This document shows, piece by piece, positions 42,327-53,228 of a DNA stretch of 64,000 nucleotides. The stretch spans positions 806,001-870,000 of the forward strand of contig NZ_RKHQ01000002.1 in the NCBI RefSeq assembly GCF_003751805.1, in the 5' to 3' direction. The position numbers were made by a program, and so were the translations under genes. Position 1 is the first letter of the stretch. The number at the start of each line of letters is the position of its first letter. The DNA comes from Salana multivorans. Its GTDB lineage: Bacteria; Actinomycetota; Actinomycetes; Actinomycetales; Beutenbergiaceae. The notes under the pieces are model-generated. The model searched no databases and was not told the DNA's origin. It saw only the letters and a list, made by a program, of their open reading frames with translations.

Positions 42327-44949
42327 GCCCGCAGCTCTCCGCCCAGCCGCTCCGCCACGAGCGCGACGGCCGCCTCGCGCACCGCGGCCGTCTCGGCGGC
42401 CGTCAGCGTGTGGTCACCGGCGCGCAGCCGCAGCGCGAAGGCGAGCGAGCGCCGGCCCTCGCCGACCTGCTCCCCCTCGTAGACGTCGAACAGCTCGACG
42501 CTCTCGGCGAGGTCACCGGCCGCCTCGAGGATCGTCCGGCGCACCGTCTCGGCCGGCACGCGGGCGTCCACGGCGAACGCGAGGTCCTCCTTCGCGAGCG
42601 GGAAGGTCGAGAGCTTGCCGACCGGACCGGCCGCGAGGCCGTTCCCGGCCGCGGTGACGAGCGCGCCGAGGTCGAGCTCGAGCGCGGCGGGGCGCGCCCC
42701 GAGCCCGAACGCCCTCGCGACCGACGGCGCCAGCTCGCCGGCGTGCCCGAGGACGAAGCCGTCGGGCGTCGTCAGCTCGGCGCAGCGCCCCGGGTGGAAC
42801 GGCGCGCGCGGGGAGCTGACGGGGCGCGCGTGGACCTCGACGACTGTGCCGAGCGAGGACGCGAGCCGCACGGCGAGCGCGATCGCGGTCTCGGCACTCT
42901 CGGCGCCGGACCCCGCCCGACCGGCCGAGGCGAGCACCGCGGCGGCGTGCTCCTCCTGCTCCGGGACCGACTTCAGCAGCGCGGCCACGACGTCCTCGCC
43001 CGGGTAGCTGCCCCCCGCGGGGAGCAGCCCGGGGCCGCCGGGGCGCGTGCGGGTCACCATGCCGACCTCGTAGACCGCGACCTCGCCGGCACCGCGCGCG
43101 AGGTTGCGGGCCGCGATGGGCAGCAGCGTCGCGAGCAGGCTCGTGCGCAGCTCGGGGGCGTCGTCCGCCATGGGGTTCGCGAGACGCTCGGCGGACCGCC
43201 GCTCGTCCCCGACCGGCTCGCCGAGGTCGTCGTGCACCTGCGGCGAGACGAACGGGAAGCTGAGCACCTGGACGAGACCCGCCTCGGCGAGCGTCCGCTG
43301 GGCACCCCGGCGCAGCCGCTGCTCGCGCGTGAGACCGTGCCCGACCGCCGCGTGCGGCAGCACCGACGGCACGGCGTCGTAGCCGCGCAGACGCACGACC
43401 TCCTCGATCAGGTCCTCCGGCGCCGTGAGGTCGGGCCGCCAGGTCGGCGGCGTCACGAGCAGCTCGTGGGTGACCGAGGAGTCCTCGCCCGAGCTGAGGA
43501 TCGCCTGGACGTCGGCCCCGATCTCGACGAGTGTGTCGTGCACCTCGTCCTCGGTGTAGTCGACGCCGACGAGCGCGGAGACCGCCGCCGGGTCGAGCAC
43601 GATCGGCGCGGCGGCCGTCGTCACCCCGACGTCGCCCACCCGGGCGTCGTCCGCGGTGCCGCCGCCGTAGGTGACGAGGAGGCCGACGACCCGCTGCGCC
43701 GCGATCGCCTGCAGCCGCGTGTCGACGCCGCGCTCGAACCGCCGCGAGGCCTCGCTCGGCAGCTTGTGCCGACGGGCGGAGCGCGCGATCGTCACGGGGT
43801 CGAAGTGGGCCGCCTCGACGAGCACGTCCGTCGTGGCGTCCGAGACCTCGGTGCTCGCCCCGCCCATGACACCGCCGATGCCGATGGGGCGTGCGCCCCG
43901 CACCCCGTCGGGCGAGTCGGTGATGAGGAGGTCCTCGGCGTCGAGCGCGCGGTCGGCGTCGTCGAGCGTCACGAGCCGCTCGCCGGCGCGCGCGCGGCGC
44001 ACCACGATCGGCTCGTGCACCCGCGCGAGGTCGTAGGCGTGCAGCGGCTGCCCGAGGTCGAGCATGACGTAGTTCGTCGCGTCGACCGCGAGGGAGATCG
44101 GGCGCATGCCGGCCTTGCGCAGCCGCTCCTGCAGCCACTGCGGGCTCGGGGCGGCCGGGTCGACGCCGCGGACGACGCGCGTGACGAACCGGTCGCAGCC
44201 GACGACGCCGTGGATGGGCGCGTCGTCGTCGATCTCGACGACGAACGCCTCGGTCGTCGGCTCGGGTGTCGCCGGCGCGCTGCCGGCCGGGGCCGGTAGG
44301 CCGGGGTCGGTGAACCGTGCCCCCGTCGCGTGGGCGTACTCGCGGGCCACCCCGCGCACGCTGAAGCAGTAGCCGCGGTCCGGCGTCACGTTGATCTCGA
44401 GGACCTCGTCGGCCAGGCCGAGGAGCGCGAGGGCGTCCGTCCCGGGGGCGAGGTGGGCCGAGTCGGCCGAGTCGTCGGCGAGCTCGGCCGCCGTCGCGAG
44501 GACGATGATCCCGTCACCGGCGTAGCGCGGGTCGTCGGCGAGACCGAGCTCCTCGGCCGAGCAGATCATGCCGTTCGAGACGTGGCCGTAGGTCTTGCGC
44601 GACGCGATGACGAAGTCGCCCGGCAGGACGGCCCCGGGCAGCGCGACGACGACCGCGTCCCCCACCTCGAAGTTGTGGGCACCGCAGATGACGCCGCGCG
44701 GGACGACCTCGCCGTCCTCCGTCCGCTCGCCGGTGTCGAGCTGGCACCAGTTGATGACCTTGCCGTTCTTCTGCGGCTCGGGCGTGCGCTCGAGGACGCG
44801 TCCGACCACGAGCGGGCCGGTGACGCCGCTGGAGTGGATCGCCTCCTCCTCCAGCCCGACCCGGACGAGGTCGGCCGCGAGGCGCTCGGCTGTCAGGTCC
44901 TTCGGCAGCTCGACGTGCTCGCCGAGCCAGGGCATGACGACGTACGGCA

Positions 44950-44950
<1 letters not shown>
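42323..44950 (-). CDS. pheT: Phenylalanyl-tRNA synthetase beta subunit
   Basis: 875 aa. The N-terminal tRNA-binding (EMAP/OB) domain contains CGAHNFEVGD and PGAVLPGDF. The B3/4 editing domain holds FVTRVVRGV and VDATNYVMLDLGQPLHAYDL. B5, the catalytic-like domain and the C-terminal anticodon-binding FDX domain (STFPLAKEDLAF...) follow in order. With PheS it forms the alpha2-beta2 enzyme. ATG 44950 overlaps the pheS stop by 1 nt (TGATG). Confidence 0.97.
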
Positions 44951-46188
<1,238 letters not shown>

Positions 46189-46355
46189 TCACGGTGGACC
46201 CGGGTCATCCCTCGCGCGGCGGCGGATGAGAGCCCGGGCTACCGAAATCGGCGTGCGACACGTGGGCTGGACACGGGTCAATCCTGCCACGTCGGACCCC
46301 GCGACCGTTCCGCCTGTGGACGACGGGCTATGGACTAGAGGCTCGCCCGGGCGGC

Positions 46356-47195
46356 TCAGCGGCCGGCGTGCGCGCGCGAGGACGCGTACAGCACGACCGT
46401 GGCCGCCATCGCGACGTTGAGGCTCTCGGCGTGGCCGCGCAGCGGGATCGACACGACGGCGTCGGCCATCCCCCGCGCGTCGTCCGAGATGCCGTGCGCC
46501 TCGTTCCCCATGACCCAGGCGGTCGGGCGGCTCAGCAGGTCGGTGGTCTCGACGTCCACGGCTCCGTCGCCGTCCGCGGCGAGGATCGTGAGGCCGGCGC
46601 CCCGCAGCGCATCGACCGTCTCGGCCAGACCGGGCCCGCGCACGACGGGCAGGTGGAACACCGATCCCGCGCTGGACCGGACGACCTTGGGGGACGTGAC
46701 GTCGACGCTGCCGGCCGTGAGGACGACGCCGTCGGCCCCGGCGGCGTCGGCCGCGCGGATGATCGTCCCGGCGTTGCCAGGGTCGGCCAGGGCCTCGCAC
46801 ACCACGACGAGCCGGGGGCCGTCCGCCGGCTCAGCGTCGCGGCCTCCCCCGTCGGTGCCGGCCGCCAGGACGTCCGCCAGCGTCGCCTCCGCCCGATCGA
46901 CGACGGCGAGGATCCCCTGCGCGTCGCCTGACATGCGCACGAGGACCTCGGGGTCGCACGGGTGGACGTAGAGGTCGGCGGCCAGCGCCTCGTCGATGAT
47001 CTCCCGCCACCGGGTCAGCGCGTCGGAACCGACGTACAGGTCGCGGACGCGAGCCGCGGCGAACCGGACGGCCTCGCGGACGGCCTGCGGGCCCTCGACG
47101 AGCATGCGCCCCGACCTGTCGCGGGCCGCGCGCTGGGCGAGCTGGCCGACGGCGCGGACACGCTCGGCGCGCGGGTTGGTCAGGGGCGAGGTCAT
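46356..47195 (-). CDS. SpoU/TrmH-family RNA 2'-O-methyltransferase
   Basis: 279 aa SPOUT methyltransferase. An N-terminal substrate-binding domain (RSGRMLVEGPQAVREAV) precedes the knotted SAM domain: ALADPGNAGTIIRAADA (motif 1), WVMGNEAHGIS (motif 2) and IPLRGHAESLNVAMA (motif 3). These match the 23S rRNA 2'-O-methyltransferase group (RlmB/TsnR-like); the target nucleotide is unknown. It is placed downstream of rplT, as in many actinobacteria. ATG 47195 is used; GTG 47201, better spaced from GGAAG, adds two residues. Confidence 0.92.
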   Translation of the reverse strand: MTSPLTNPRAERVRAVGQLAQRAARDRSGRMLVEGPQAVREAVRFAAARVRDLYVGSDALTRWREIIDEALAADLYVHPCDPEVLVRMSGDAQGILAVVDRAEATLADVLAAGTDGGGRDAEPADGPRLVVVCEALADPGNAGTIIRAADAAGADGVVLTAGSVDVTSPKVVRSSAGSVFHLPVVRGPGLAETVDALRGAGLTILAADGDGAVDVETTDLLSRPTAWVMGNEAHGISDDARGMADAVVSIPLRGHAESLNVAMAATVVLYASSRAHAGR

Positions 47196-47255
47196 GGGCA
47201 CGGGAGCAGTCTTCCATCCCGCCCCGGCGCCGCCGTCGACGTCGCCCGCACACGA

Positions 47256-47290
47256 ACGCGGCCCGCCCCCGGGGTGGGGACGGGCCGCGT
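47256..47290 (-). terminator. Hairpin terminator after rplT
   Basis: A 10-bp stem (47256-47265 with 47281-47290) sits 33 nt downstream of the rplT stop. It lacks a U-run, as is common in high-GC genomes. Confidence 0.55.
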
Positions 47291-47322
47291 CGATGGCGCT
47301 GGTGCGCTGGAGCTCTCGGAGC

Positions 47323-47709
47323 TCAGGCCGCCGACCTCGGAGCGTTGACGTCCTCGGGGAGCGCCGCCTTGGCGAGCTCGACGAGGGCCGTGAACGCGGC
47401 CGCGTCGTTGACCGCGAGCTCGGCGAGCATGCGACGGTCGACCTCGATCTCCGCGGCCTTGAGGCCCTGGATGAACCGGTTGTAGGTGATGCCGTTGGCG
47501 CGGGCCGCAGCGTTGACACGCTGGATCCACAGCCGGCGGAAGTCACCCTTGCGGGCGCGACGGTCCCGGTAGGCGTAGCCGAGCGAGTGGGTGACCTGCT
47601 CCTTGGCCTTGCGGTACAGGCGCGACCGCTGACCGCGGTAGCCGGAGGCCTGCTCGAGAACGACCCGGCGCTTCTTCTGGGCGTTGACCGCCCGCTTCAC
47701 GCGTGCCAC
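47323..47709 (-). CDS. rplT: 50S ribosomal protein L20
   Basis: 128 aa, highly basic. It has the universal [15 protein letters not shown] start, then [16 protein letters not shown] and [15 protein letters not shown]20 nucleates early 50S assembly by binding 23S rRNA, and in several bacteria also represses its own operon by binding mRNA. GTG 47709 has AGGAG 6 nt upstream. It follows rpmI by 32 nt. Confidence 0.98.
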   Translation of the reverse strand: MARVKRAVNAQKKRRVVLEQASGYRGQRSRLYRKAKEQVTHSLGYAYRDRRARKGDFRRLWIQRVNAAARANGITYNRFIQGLKAAEIEVDRRMLAELAVNDAAAFTALVELAKAALPEDVNAPRSAA

Positions 47710-47741
47710 GTGAGTCTCCTTCTTCTAGTCTCAGGCCCGCG

Positions 47742-47936
47742 TCAGCGGCCGAGAAGCTTCTTGGCCTTGCGGACGTCTGCAGCGTCGACGACGACATCGG
47801 AGGACAGCCGGCGCTTCCGAGTCGAGGTCTTGTGCTCGTTGAGGTGACGCACACCCGTCTGCTCGCGCATGATCTTGCCGCTCCCCGTCACGCGGAAGCG
47901 CTTCTTCGCACCGGAGTGCGTCTTGTTCTTCGGCAT
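47742..47936 (-). CDS. rpmI: 50S ribosomal protein L35
   Basis: 64 aa, basic. The signature is MPKNKTHSGAKKRFRVTGSG, with HLNEHKTSTRKRRL following. AGGAA lies about 9 nt before ATG. It is preceded by an unusually long structured spacer after infC. Confidence 0.97.
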   Translation of the reverse strand: MPKNKTHSGAKKRFRVTGSGKIMREQTGVRHLNEHKTSTRKRRLSSDVVVDAADVRKAKKLLGR

Positions 47937-47961
47937 CTCGCCATTCCTGTCGTCCTGGCAC

Positions 47962-48093
47962 CCGGAGGAGACCCTCCGGATGCACGTCGTGCTGGTCCTG
48001 CTGTGGTCCCGCCAGCACGGGCGGGACCGCGTCCTCGTGGCTGCGTCGAGGCGGACCTCGACGCGGCCGGTGCACCGTCGATGCCGACGGTGC
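47962..48093 (-). promoter_or_regulatory. Four consecutive hairpins in the infC-rpmI spacer
   Basis: Stems: 48072-48080 with 48085-48093 (9 bp, 4-nt loop); 48043-48051 with 48056-48064 (9 bp, 4-nt loop); 48005-48013 with 48020-48028 (9 bp, 6-nt loop); 47962-47968 with 47973-47979 (7 bp, 4-nt loop). All are perfect and fill most of the 175-nt spacer before rpmI. L20 is known to repress rpmI-rplT translation through RNA structure in E. coli, so this is a candidate autoregulatory RNA. A cluster of RNA processing or termination hairpins is the alternative. Confidence 0.6.
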
Positions 48094-48111
48094 GGGTGTC
48101 GTCGCGTGCCG

Positions 48112-49119
48112 TCAGGCGCGCGGACCGGGCTTCGGCGAACCCGTCGCGGAGCTCGAGCGCGGGGCGGCCGGAGCCGCCTTCGGCTTCGGCGCCGCCGGTC
48201 GGGGTGCGGCCGCGGGCTTGGGCGTCGCGGGCGTGCCCGTCCCGGCAGCCTCGGTCGCGTCGGACTCCTTCGGAGCCTTCGCCGCTGCGGGCTTGGCGGC
48301 GGCGGCTCGGGGCGCTGCGGCCCGCGGAGCCGCGGGAGCCTTAGCTGCCCTGGGGGCTGCCGGAGCCTTCGGAGCCGCGGACTCGGCCGGCGCCGTCTCC
48401 GCCGGAGCAGCCGCGACCGGGGCCGGCGCCTGGTTCTCCACCACCTCGACCGACTCGATCACCTCGCGGGTGGCCTCGGCCGCCTCGGGCGTCTCGTCGG
48501 CGCGCTGGTCCTGCCCGGCCTGGCGCTCGGCCCGGCCGTGCCGCGGAGCCTGCTCACGCTCGGCCTGGCGCTCGGCCCGGACCTTGCGCTGCTCCTGCAT
48601 CGCCTCCACCTTGCGCTTGGTCGGCGCGATGACCATCGTCATGTTGCGGCCGTCGAGTCGCGGCGAGGACTCGACGGTCCCGAGCTCGGCGATCTCCTCG
48701 GCCAGCCGCTGCAGCAGCCGCATGCCCATCTCCGGGCGGGACTGCTCCCGGCCGCGGAACATGATCATGACCTTGACCTTGTCCCCCGCCTTGAGGAACC
48801 GCTCGACGTGGCCCTTCTTGGTGGCGTAGTCGTGCGGATCGATCTTGAGCCGGAACCGGATCTCCTTCAGCACGGTGTTGGCCTGGTTGCGTCGCGCGTC
48901 GCGCGCCTTCTGGGCCGCCTCGTACTTGAACTTGCCGAAGTCCATGAGCTTGCAGACCGGGGGTCGCGCGTCCGGGGCGACCTCGACGAGGTCGAGGTCG
49001 GCCTCCTCGGCCAGGCGAAGCGCGTCCTCGACGCGAACGATGCCGACCTGCTCACCGTTCGGGCCGACCAGACGTACCTCCGGCACGCGGATCCGATCGT
49101 TGATGCGGGGCTCGCTGAT
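48112..49119 (-). CDS. infC: Translation initiation factor IF-3 with long Ala/Pro-rich tail and ATC start
   Basis: IF-3 prevents premature subunit joining and checks the start codon. The true start is ATC 49119 ([11 protein letters not shown]...), 6 nt after AGGAG. A later GTG at 49086 would remove conserved residues. Non-canonical starts in infC allow IF-3 to repress its own translation by start-codon discrimination. The N-domain ([14 protein letters not shown]), linker and C-domain ([16 protein letters not shown]) end near residue 185. The remaining ~150 residues are Ala/Pro/Lys-rich and disordered, making 335 aa against ~180 in E. coli. Confidence 0.96.
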   Translation of the reverse strand: MSEPRINDRIRVPEVRLVGPNGEQVGIVRVEDALRLAEEADLDLVEVAPDARPPVCKLMDFGKFKYEAAQKARDARRNQANTVLKEIRFRLKIDPHDYATKKGHVERFLKAGDKVKVMIMFRGREQSRPEMGMRLLQRLAEEIAELGTVESSPRLDGRNMTMVIAPTKRKVEAMQEQRKVRAERQAEREQAPRHGRAERQAGQDQRADETPEAAEATREVIESVEVVENQAPAPVAAAPAETAPAESAAPKAPAAPRAAKAPAAPRAAAPRAAAAKPAAAKAPKESDATEAAGTGTPATPKPAAAPRPAAPKPKAAPAAPRSSSATGSPKPGPRA

Positions 49120-49164
49120 GCTGTGCTCCTAGGGGTCTCGTGATCGATCGACCCCGCACACGGG

Positions 49165-49230
49165 AAAGGCCCCCGGGTGCGAGCGCACGCGGAGGCCTTC
49201 AGGTCGTGTTCCCACCGCGGTGGGAACACG
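49165..49230 (-). promoter_or_regulatory. infC leader: 26-nt perfect palindrome and a second hairpin
   Basis: 49205-49230 is a perfect 13-bp inverted repeat (CGTGTTCCCACCG and complement). Next, 49165-49199 folds as AAGGCC...GGCCTT with an internal GTGCG/CGCAC pairing, followed by TTTCCC on the transcribed strand. Together they look like an anti-terminator/terminator or ribosomal-protein leader ahead of infC. As DNA, the palindrome could instead be an operator between infC and the divergent DUF1844 gene. Confidence 0.5.
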
Positions 49231-49403
49231 TGGACGACCGGTGGCGACGAGGCCGCCGGGCCGTCCGACCTGGGACCTGCTCCCGGGACGGGAACGAGGT
49301 GGGAGGATCTCCGCTTGCGCACCGACGCGGCTGGGCTCTCACGTGGCGTGCACGTCGAGCACCCGGCCGATGATCGGCTGGTCAACGTGAAAGACTACCA
49401 GAC

Positions 49404-49763
49404 GTGACCGACCCCACCGAGCTGCCCGACTCCCCCACCATCGACATCGCGGAGGCCACCGCCGTCGAGATCATCGGGTCCGCCGCGATCCACCTCATGA
49501 GCGCCGCCGCCGTCAAGTGCGGGCTCGCGCCCGACGAGGACGGCGTGCGAGGCGAGGACCTCAAGGATCTCGCCGAGGCCCGCAAGATCATCACGGCGCT
49601 CGCCGGGCTGGTCACGGCCGGCGCTCCCGAGATCGGCGACCGGCACGCCCGCCCGATCCGGGACGGGCTGCGCTCGCTCCAGCTCGCGTTCCGCGAGGCC
49701 TCCCCCTTCCCCGACGCCCCCGGCGACGGCCCGGGCGAGAAGTGGACCGGCCCCGTCAGCTGA
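49404..49763 (+). CDS. DUF1844 family protein
   Basis: 119 aa, helical and acidic. HLMSAAAVKCGLA, EARKIITALAGLV and LQLAFREASPFPD are the family's conserved blocks. The function is unknown; in actinobacteria the gene is commonly found divergent from infC, as here. GTG start without an obvious ribosome binding site. Its last bases overlap the convergent esterase gene by 8 bp. Confidence 0.88.
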   Translation: MTDPTELPDSPTIDIAEATAVEIIGSAAIHLMSAAAVKCGLAPDEDGVRGEDLKDLAEARKIITALAGLVTAGAPEIGDRHARPIRDGLRSLQLAFREASPFPDAPGDGPGEKWTGPVS

Positions 49764-50532
49764 CGCCTGCCGCGTCCTCGTCCCGCCGGCCGGCTCGGCT
49801 GCGGATCGGCAGCCAGTCGAGGACGTCCTGGATCCGCGCGTCCCAGTAGGGCCAGTCGTGCTCGCCCGCGCTCCACAGGTGCGTGACGTCGAGCCCGCGC
49901 GCCCTGGCGGCATCGACGAACGGCTGCTGCATCCCCCACAGGTCGTCCTCCGTCCCGCACGCGACGAACAGCCGGGGCGTGTCCGCCGGCGTCGCCCGCG
50001 CCAGGAGCGCGTGGAGGTCGGCGTCCGTCCCCGCGATCTCCCGGCCGCCGAACGCGTTCTCGTACAGGTCGGGGCGCTGACGCGGCATCTCCGGGTCGGC
50101 CATGTCGAGCGCCCCGGACAGGCTCGCGGCCGCCGCGAACAGCTCCGGCCGCAGGAGCGCCAGCCGCATCGCCCCGTAGCCGCCCATCGAGAGACCGGCG
50201 ACGAAGGTGTCCTCGCGGCGGTCGGAGACCCGGAACAGGCTCCGGACGATCCGGGGCAGCTCCTCGCTCACGTACGTCCAGTACCGCTCGCCGTGCGCCA
50301 TGTCCTGGTAGAAGCTCCGCTCGACGCGCGGCATGACGACCGCGATCCCCCGGTCCTGCGCGTACCGCTCGATCGACGAGCGGCGCACCCACGCCGTGTC
50401 GTCGTCCGACAGCCCGTGCAGCAGGTAGAGGACGGGCGGGGGCTCGACCGACTCCGTCTGGGGCAGCACGACCGCGAGGGACGTGCTCATGAGAAGGGCG
50501 TCGGACGTGACATGGGTGAGCGCGAGGGCCAT
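49756..50532 (-). CDS. Alpha/beta-hydrolase esterase (esterase D-like)
   Basis: 258 aa, no signal peptide. Oxyanion strand VLYLLHGLSDDDTAW, nucleophile elbow GLSMGGYGAM, acid region VACGTEDD and the His in SAGEHDWPYW form the expected triad. Closest in pattern to the putative-esterase family (tributyrin esterase/S-formylglutathione hydrolase relatives). The start at ATG 50532 (MALALTHV) is the family-like one; upstream residues to 50724 look non-coding. Confidence 0.86.
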   Translation of the reverse strand: MALALTHVTSDALLMSTSLAVVLPQTESVEPPPVLYLLHGLSDDDTAWVRRSSIERYAQDRGIAVVMPRVERSFYQDMAHGERYWTYVSEELPRIVRSLFRVSDRREDTFVAGLSMGGYGAMRLALLRPELFAAAASLSGALDMADPEMPRQRPDLYENAFGGREIAGTDADLHALLARATPADTPRLFVACGTEDDLWGMQQPFVDAARARGLDVTHLWSAGEHDWPYWDARIQDVLDWLPIRSRAGRRDEDAAGVS

Positions 50533-50683
50533 GCCAGGAGTCTCGCGCATCGCGTCCGCTCGGTCGGCTCGCGGGCGGCGGCTCACGGACGCGCGGCGGT
50601 TCTCCGCGTGTGTGTCGGACGCAGCGGCTAGCCTCGGCCGCGTAGCCGCACCGCCGCCCGTCACCGTCGTCCCGGAGGTCCCG

Positions 50684-51469
50684 ATGTCCCTCGCAGCCCT
50701 CGCCCGCCCGCTCATCGCGCTCACCGAGGCCGCGTCGAAGGCGCTCAGCGTGAGCCGCGTCTACGGCGAGCCGATCACGGCCGGCGAGACCACGATCATC
50801 CCCGTCGCGACGGTCATCGGCGCCCACGGCTTCGGCGGCGGGGAGGGCGAGCCCGACCGCGCCGCGACCCCGGACGGCGACCCGGCCGAGGGCGTCCCTG
50901 CGGACGGCGACGACATCGCCGGGGGCAGCGGCGTCGGGGGCGGCTTCGGTGTCCTCGGCTGGCCAGCGGGCGCCTACGTCGTCGAGAACGGCCGGACGAC
51001 CTGGAAGCCGGCGGTGGACGCGAACCTCGTCATCCTCGGGGCGGCGGCGCTTGCCTCCTGCGTCGTCGCGGCGATCGCCTCCGTGGCCGTGGCCCGCTCG
51101 GTCACGGGCGGGGCGACCCGGATGGCCGACACGGCGGCGAGCACGATGACCACGCTCGGCGGCCAGGCCGCCGGAGCGTTCGGGCGGGCCGTCGAGGCCA
51201 CCTCCACCACCGTCGACGCGGCGATCGGCGCGGCGGCCGACACGGCGAGCACGGTGGCGACGGCGACGAGCTCGGCCTTCGCCTCGGCGGCAGGGACGAC
51301 CGCCGGCGCGTTCGGGGCGTTCGCGCGCCGGGCAACCGACGCGGCCGTCGACGGGGCGCGGATCGCCTCCGCCACGGCGCTCGAGCTCGGTGGTCTCGGG
51401 GCCAGGGCCGTCGGCGAGACGGTCGGGGCGACCGAGCGCACGATCCTCGGCACGCTCGGCGCCAGGTAG
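50684..51469 (+). CDS. GerW/YtfJ-family protein with C-terminal membrane segment
   Basis: 261 aa. The N-terminal half has RVYGEPITAGETTIIPVA and GFGGGEGE, the hallmark of the YtfJ/GerW family first described in spore-forming Bacillus. NLVILGAAALASCVVAAIAS is a predicted transmembrane helix near residue 120. The remaining ~120 residues are an Ala/Thr/Gly-rich helical tail without known motif. GGAGG lies 5 nt before ATG 50684. Its role in a non-sporulating actinobacterium is unknown. Confidence 0.82.
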   Translation: MSLAALARPLIALTEAASKALSVSRVYGEPITAGETTIIPVATVIGAHGFGGGEGEPDRAATPDGDPAEGVPADGDDIAGGSGVGGGFGVLGWPAGAYVVENGRTTWKPAVDANLVILGAAALASCVVAAIASVAVARSVTGGATRMADTAASTMTTLGGQAAGAFGRAVEATSTTVDAAIGAAADTASTVATATSSAFASAAGTTAGAFGAFARRATDAAVDGARIASATALELGGLGARAVGETVGATERTILGTLGAR

Positions 51470-51528
51470 CACCGGACGGCCCGCCCGCCCGCGTCCACCG
51501 GAGACCGGCCGGAGCGGGTCCGCCCGGA

Positions 51529-52404
51529 TCAGGCGGTGGTGAGCGCCAGCTCCAGGGAGTCGACCCGCTCCGCGACGACGACGCTCTCCCCCAGCGCGGA
51601 CGCGACCGCGCCGGCCACGTGCTGCACCTGCTCGCGGGTGAGCCCCGGGACGACGCCCAGCACGACCTTGACCTCGGCCCGCGCGCCGGGCTCGACCGCG
51701 GCGTGCCGGACGCCCGGCACCGCCAGCACGGTGGAGCGGACGGCCTCGACCACACCGGCGTCCTCGACGGCCGGCACCCACTCCTCGCCGCGCGCGAGCG
51801 CCCAGACCGCCGGTCGGGGCACCAGGACGGGGGACGGCGAGCCGGCGTCGATCACGAGCACGCCGCCCGCCTCGTCGACGGCCGCCATCGCGGCCCGGAC
51901 GGCCGTGTGCGGCGTGGGGCGGGCGTCCCGGCGCCACCGGCCCAGCGCGGCCACCGAGCTGAACACGGGCAGCGCCTCGCGACCGTCGGGCGTGCGGACC
52001 GTCACCATCGACGCGGAGGCCCGGCGCTCGCCGTCGTGGCAGCTCGCGGCCTCCTCCTGCGCGCCGGGAGCCGCTGCCTCCAGCGCCGTCGCGTCCCCGT
52101 CGGCCGAGCCGCCGGTGTCGTCCAGCACGACGAGACCGGCGGACCGGCGCCGCTCGCGATGACCGGTGAGCCGCTCGCGCACGTCGGCGTCGTGGTCGCT
52201 CTCCTCGTGCGCGACGACCGGCACGAGCACCCGCGCCGAGGCGAGGGCCGCGACGACGGCGCGCAGCCGCTCGGCGCCGGTCAGGGCCAAGGCGGCGGCG
52301 AGCTCGGCCGGGCAGGACCCGTCGTCGCCGGCGAACGGCGAGACCGGCGGCAGCTCCTTGCCGCGCTCCTGACCCGTCCGGGGCAGGAAGTCAGCGAGCG
52401 GCAT
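51529..52404 (-). CDS. SseB-like domain protein
   Basis: 291 aa. The middle part ([39 protein letters not shown]) matches the SseB N-terminal domain. The C-terminal part ([19 protein letters not shown]) resembles the SseB C-terminal enhancing domain. Function in actinobacteria is not established. The first codons overlap the hisA stop by 14 nt, so it is co-expressed with the his genes. Confidence 0.82.
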   Translation of the reverse strand: MPLADFLPRTGQERGKELPPVSPFAGDDGSCPAELAAALALTGAERLRAVVAALASARVLVPVVAHEESDHDADVRERLTGHRERRRSAGLVVLDDTGGSADGDATALEAAAPGAQEEAASCHDGERRASASMVTVRTPDGREALPVFSSVAALGRWRRDARPTPHTAVRAAMAAVDEAGGVLVIDAGSPSPVLVPRPAVWALARGEEWVPAVEDAGVVEAVRSTVLAVPGVRHAAVEPGARAEVKVVLGVVPGLTREQVQHVAGAVASALGESVVVAERVDSLELALTTA

Positions 52405-53161
52405 CGTCGGCCCCCACGGGTCCCTCGGCGACCTCGATCGCCTCCTCGATCGTGAACGCCCCGGCGTACAGCGCCGTCCCGACGATCGCGCCCTCGACGC
52501 CGATCGGGACGAGCGTGCGGATCTGGCGCAGGTCCTCCAGCGTCGAGACGCCGCCGGAGGCGACGACCGGGGAGTCCGTGCGCTCGCAGACGTAGCGCAG
52601 GAGGTCGAGGTTCGGTCCGCGCAGCGTGCCGTCCTTCGTCACGTCGGTGACGACGTAGCGCGCGCACCCGGCGGCCTCGAGCTGGCCCAGCACGTCGTCC
52701 AGCTCCCCGCCCTCGCGGGTCCAGCCGCGCGCGGCGAGCCGCGTGCCGCGGACGTCGAGCCCGATGGCGATGCGGTCGCCGAACTCGCCGATGACGCGGG
52801 CGGTCCACTCCGGGTCCTCGAGCGCGGCCGTCCCGATGTTGACCCGGCGCACGCCCGTCCCGAGCGCCCGGCGCAGCGAGGCGTCGTCCCGGATGCCGCC
52901 CGAGAGCTCCACCTGGATGCGGTCGGAGAGCCGCTCGACGATCGTGGCGAGGAGCTCGTGGTTCGACCCGCGGCCGAAGGCGGCGTCGAGGTCGACGAGG
53001 TGCAGCCACGGCGCGCCGGCGTCGACCCAGCGCAGGGCGGCCTCGTACGGGTCGCCGTAGTCCCCCCCGCTGCCGGCGACGCCCTGGACGAGCTGGACGG
53101 CTCGCCCCTCGGTGACGTCGACGGCCGGGAGCAGCTCGAGAACCGGCGCTGGCGTGGTCAT
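52391..53161 (-). CDS. priA: Phosphoribosyl isomerase HisA/PriA
   Basis: 256-aa TIM barrel. Catalytic strand 1 is [15 protein letters not shown] with its Asp, and strand 5 has the partner Asp in [16 protein letters not shown] and ASGGVS are the phosphate loops. In actinobacteria this enzyme usually serves both histidine (ProFAR isomerase) and tryptophan (PRA isomerase) synthesis. ATG 53161 is chosen; a frame extends to 53281 without support. It follows hisH by 67 nt. Confidence 0.94.
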   Translation of the reverse strand: MTTPAPVLELLPAVDVTEGRAVQLVQGVAGSGGDYGDPYEAALRWVDAGAPWLHLVDLDAAFGRGSNHELLATIVERLSDRIQVELSGGIRDDASLRRALGTGVRRVNIGTAALEDPEWTARVIGEFGDRIAIGLDVRGTRLAARGWTREGGELDDVLGQLEAAGCARYVVTDVTKDGTLRGPNLDLLRYVCERTDSPVVASGGVSTLEDLRQIRTLVPIGVEGAIVGTALYAGAFTIEEAIEVAEGPVGADDAAR

Positions 53162-53228
53162 GCGGTGGACATCCTTCGTCGTCGTGGTCGTGGTGGTACT
53201 GCGTGGTCGGGGCGCGGTCGCGCTCCGG

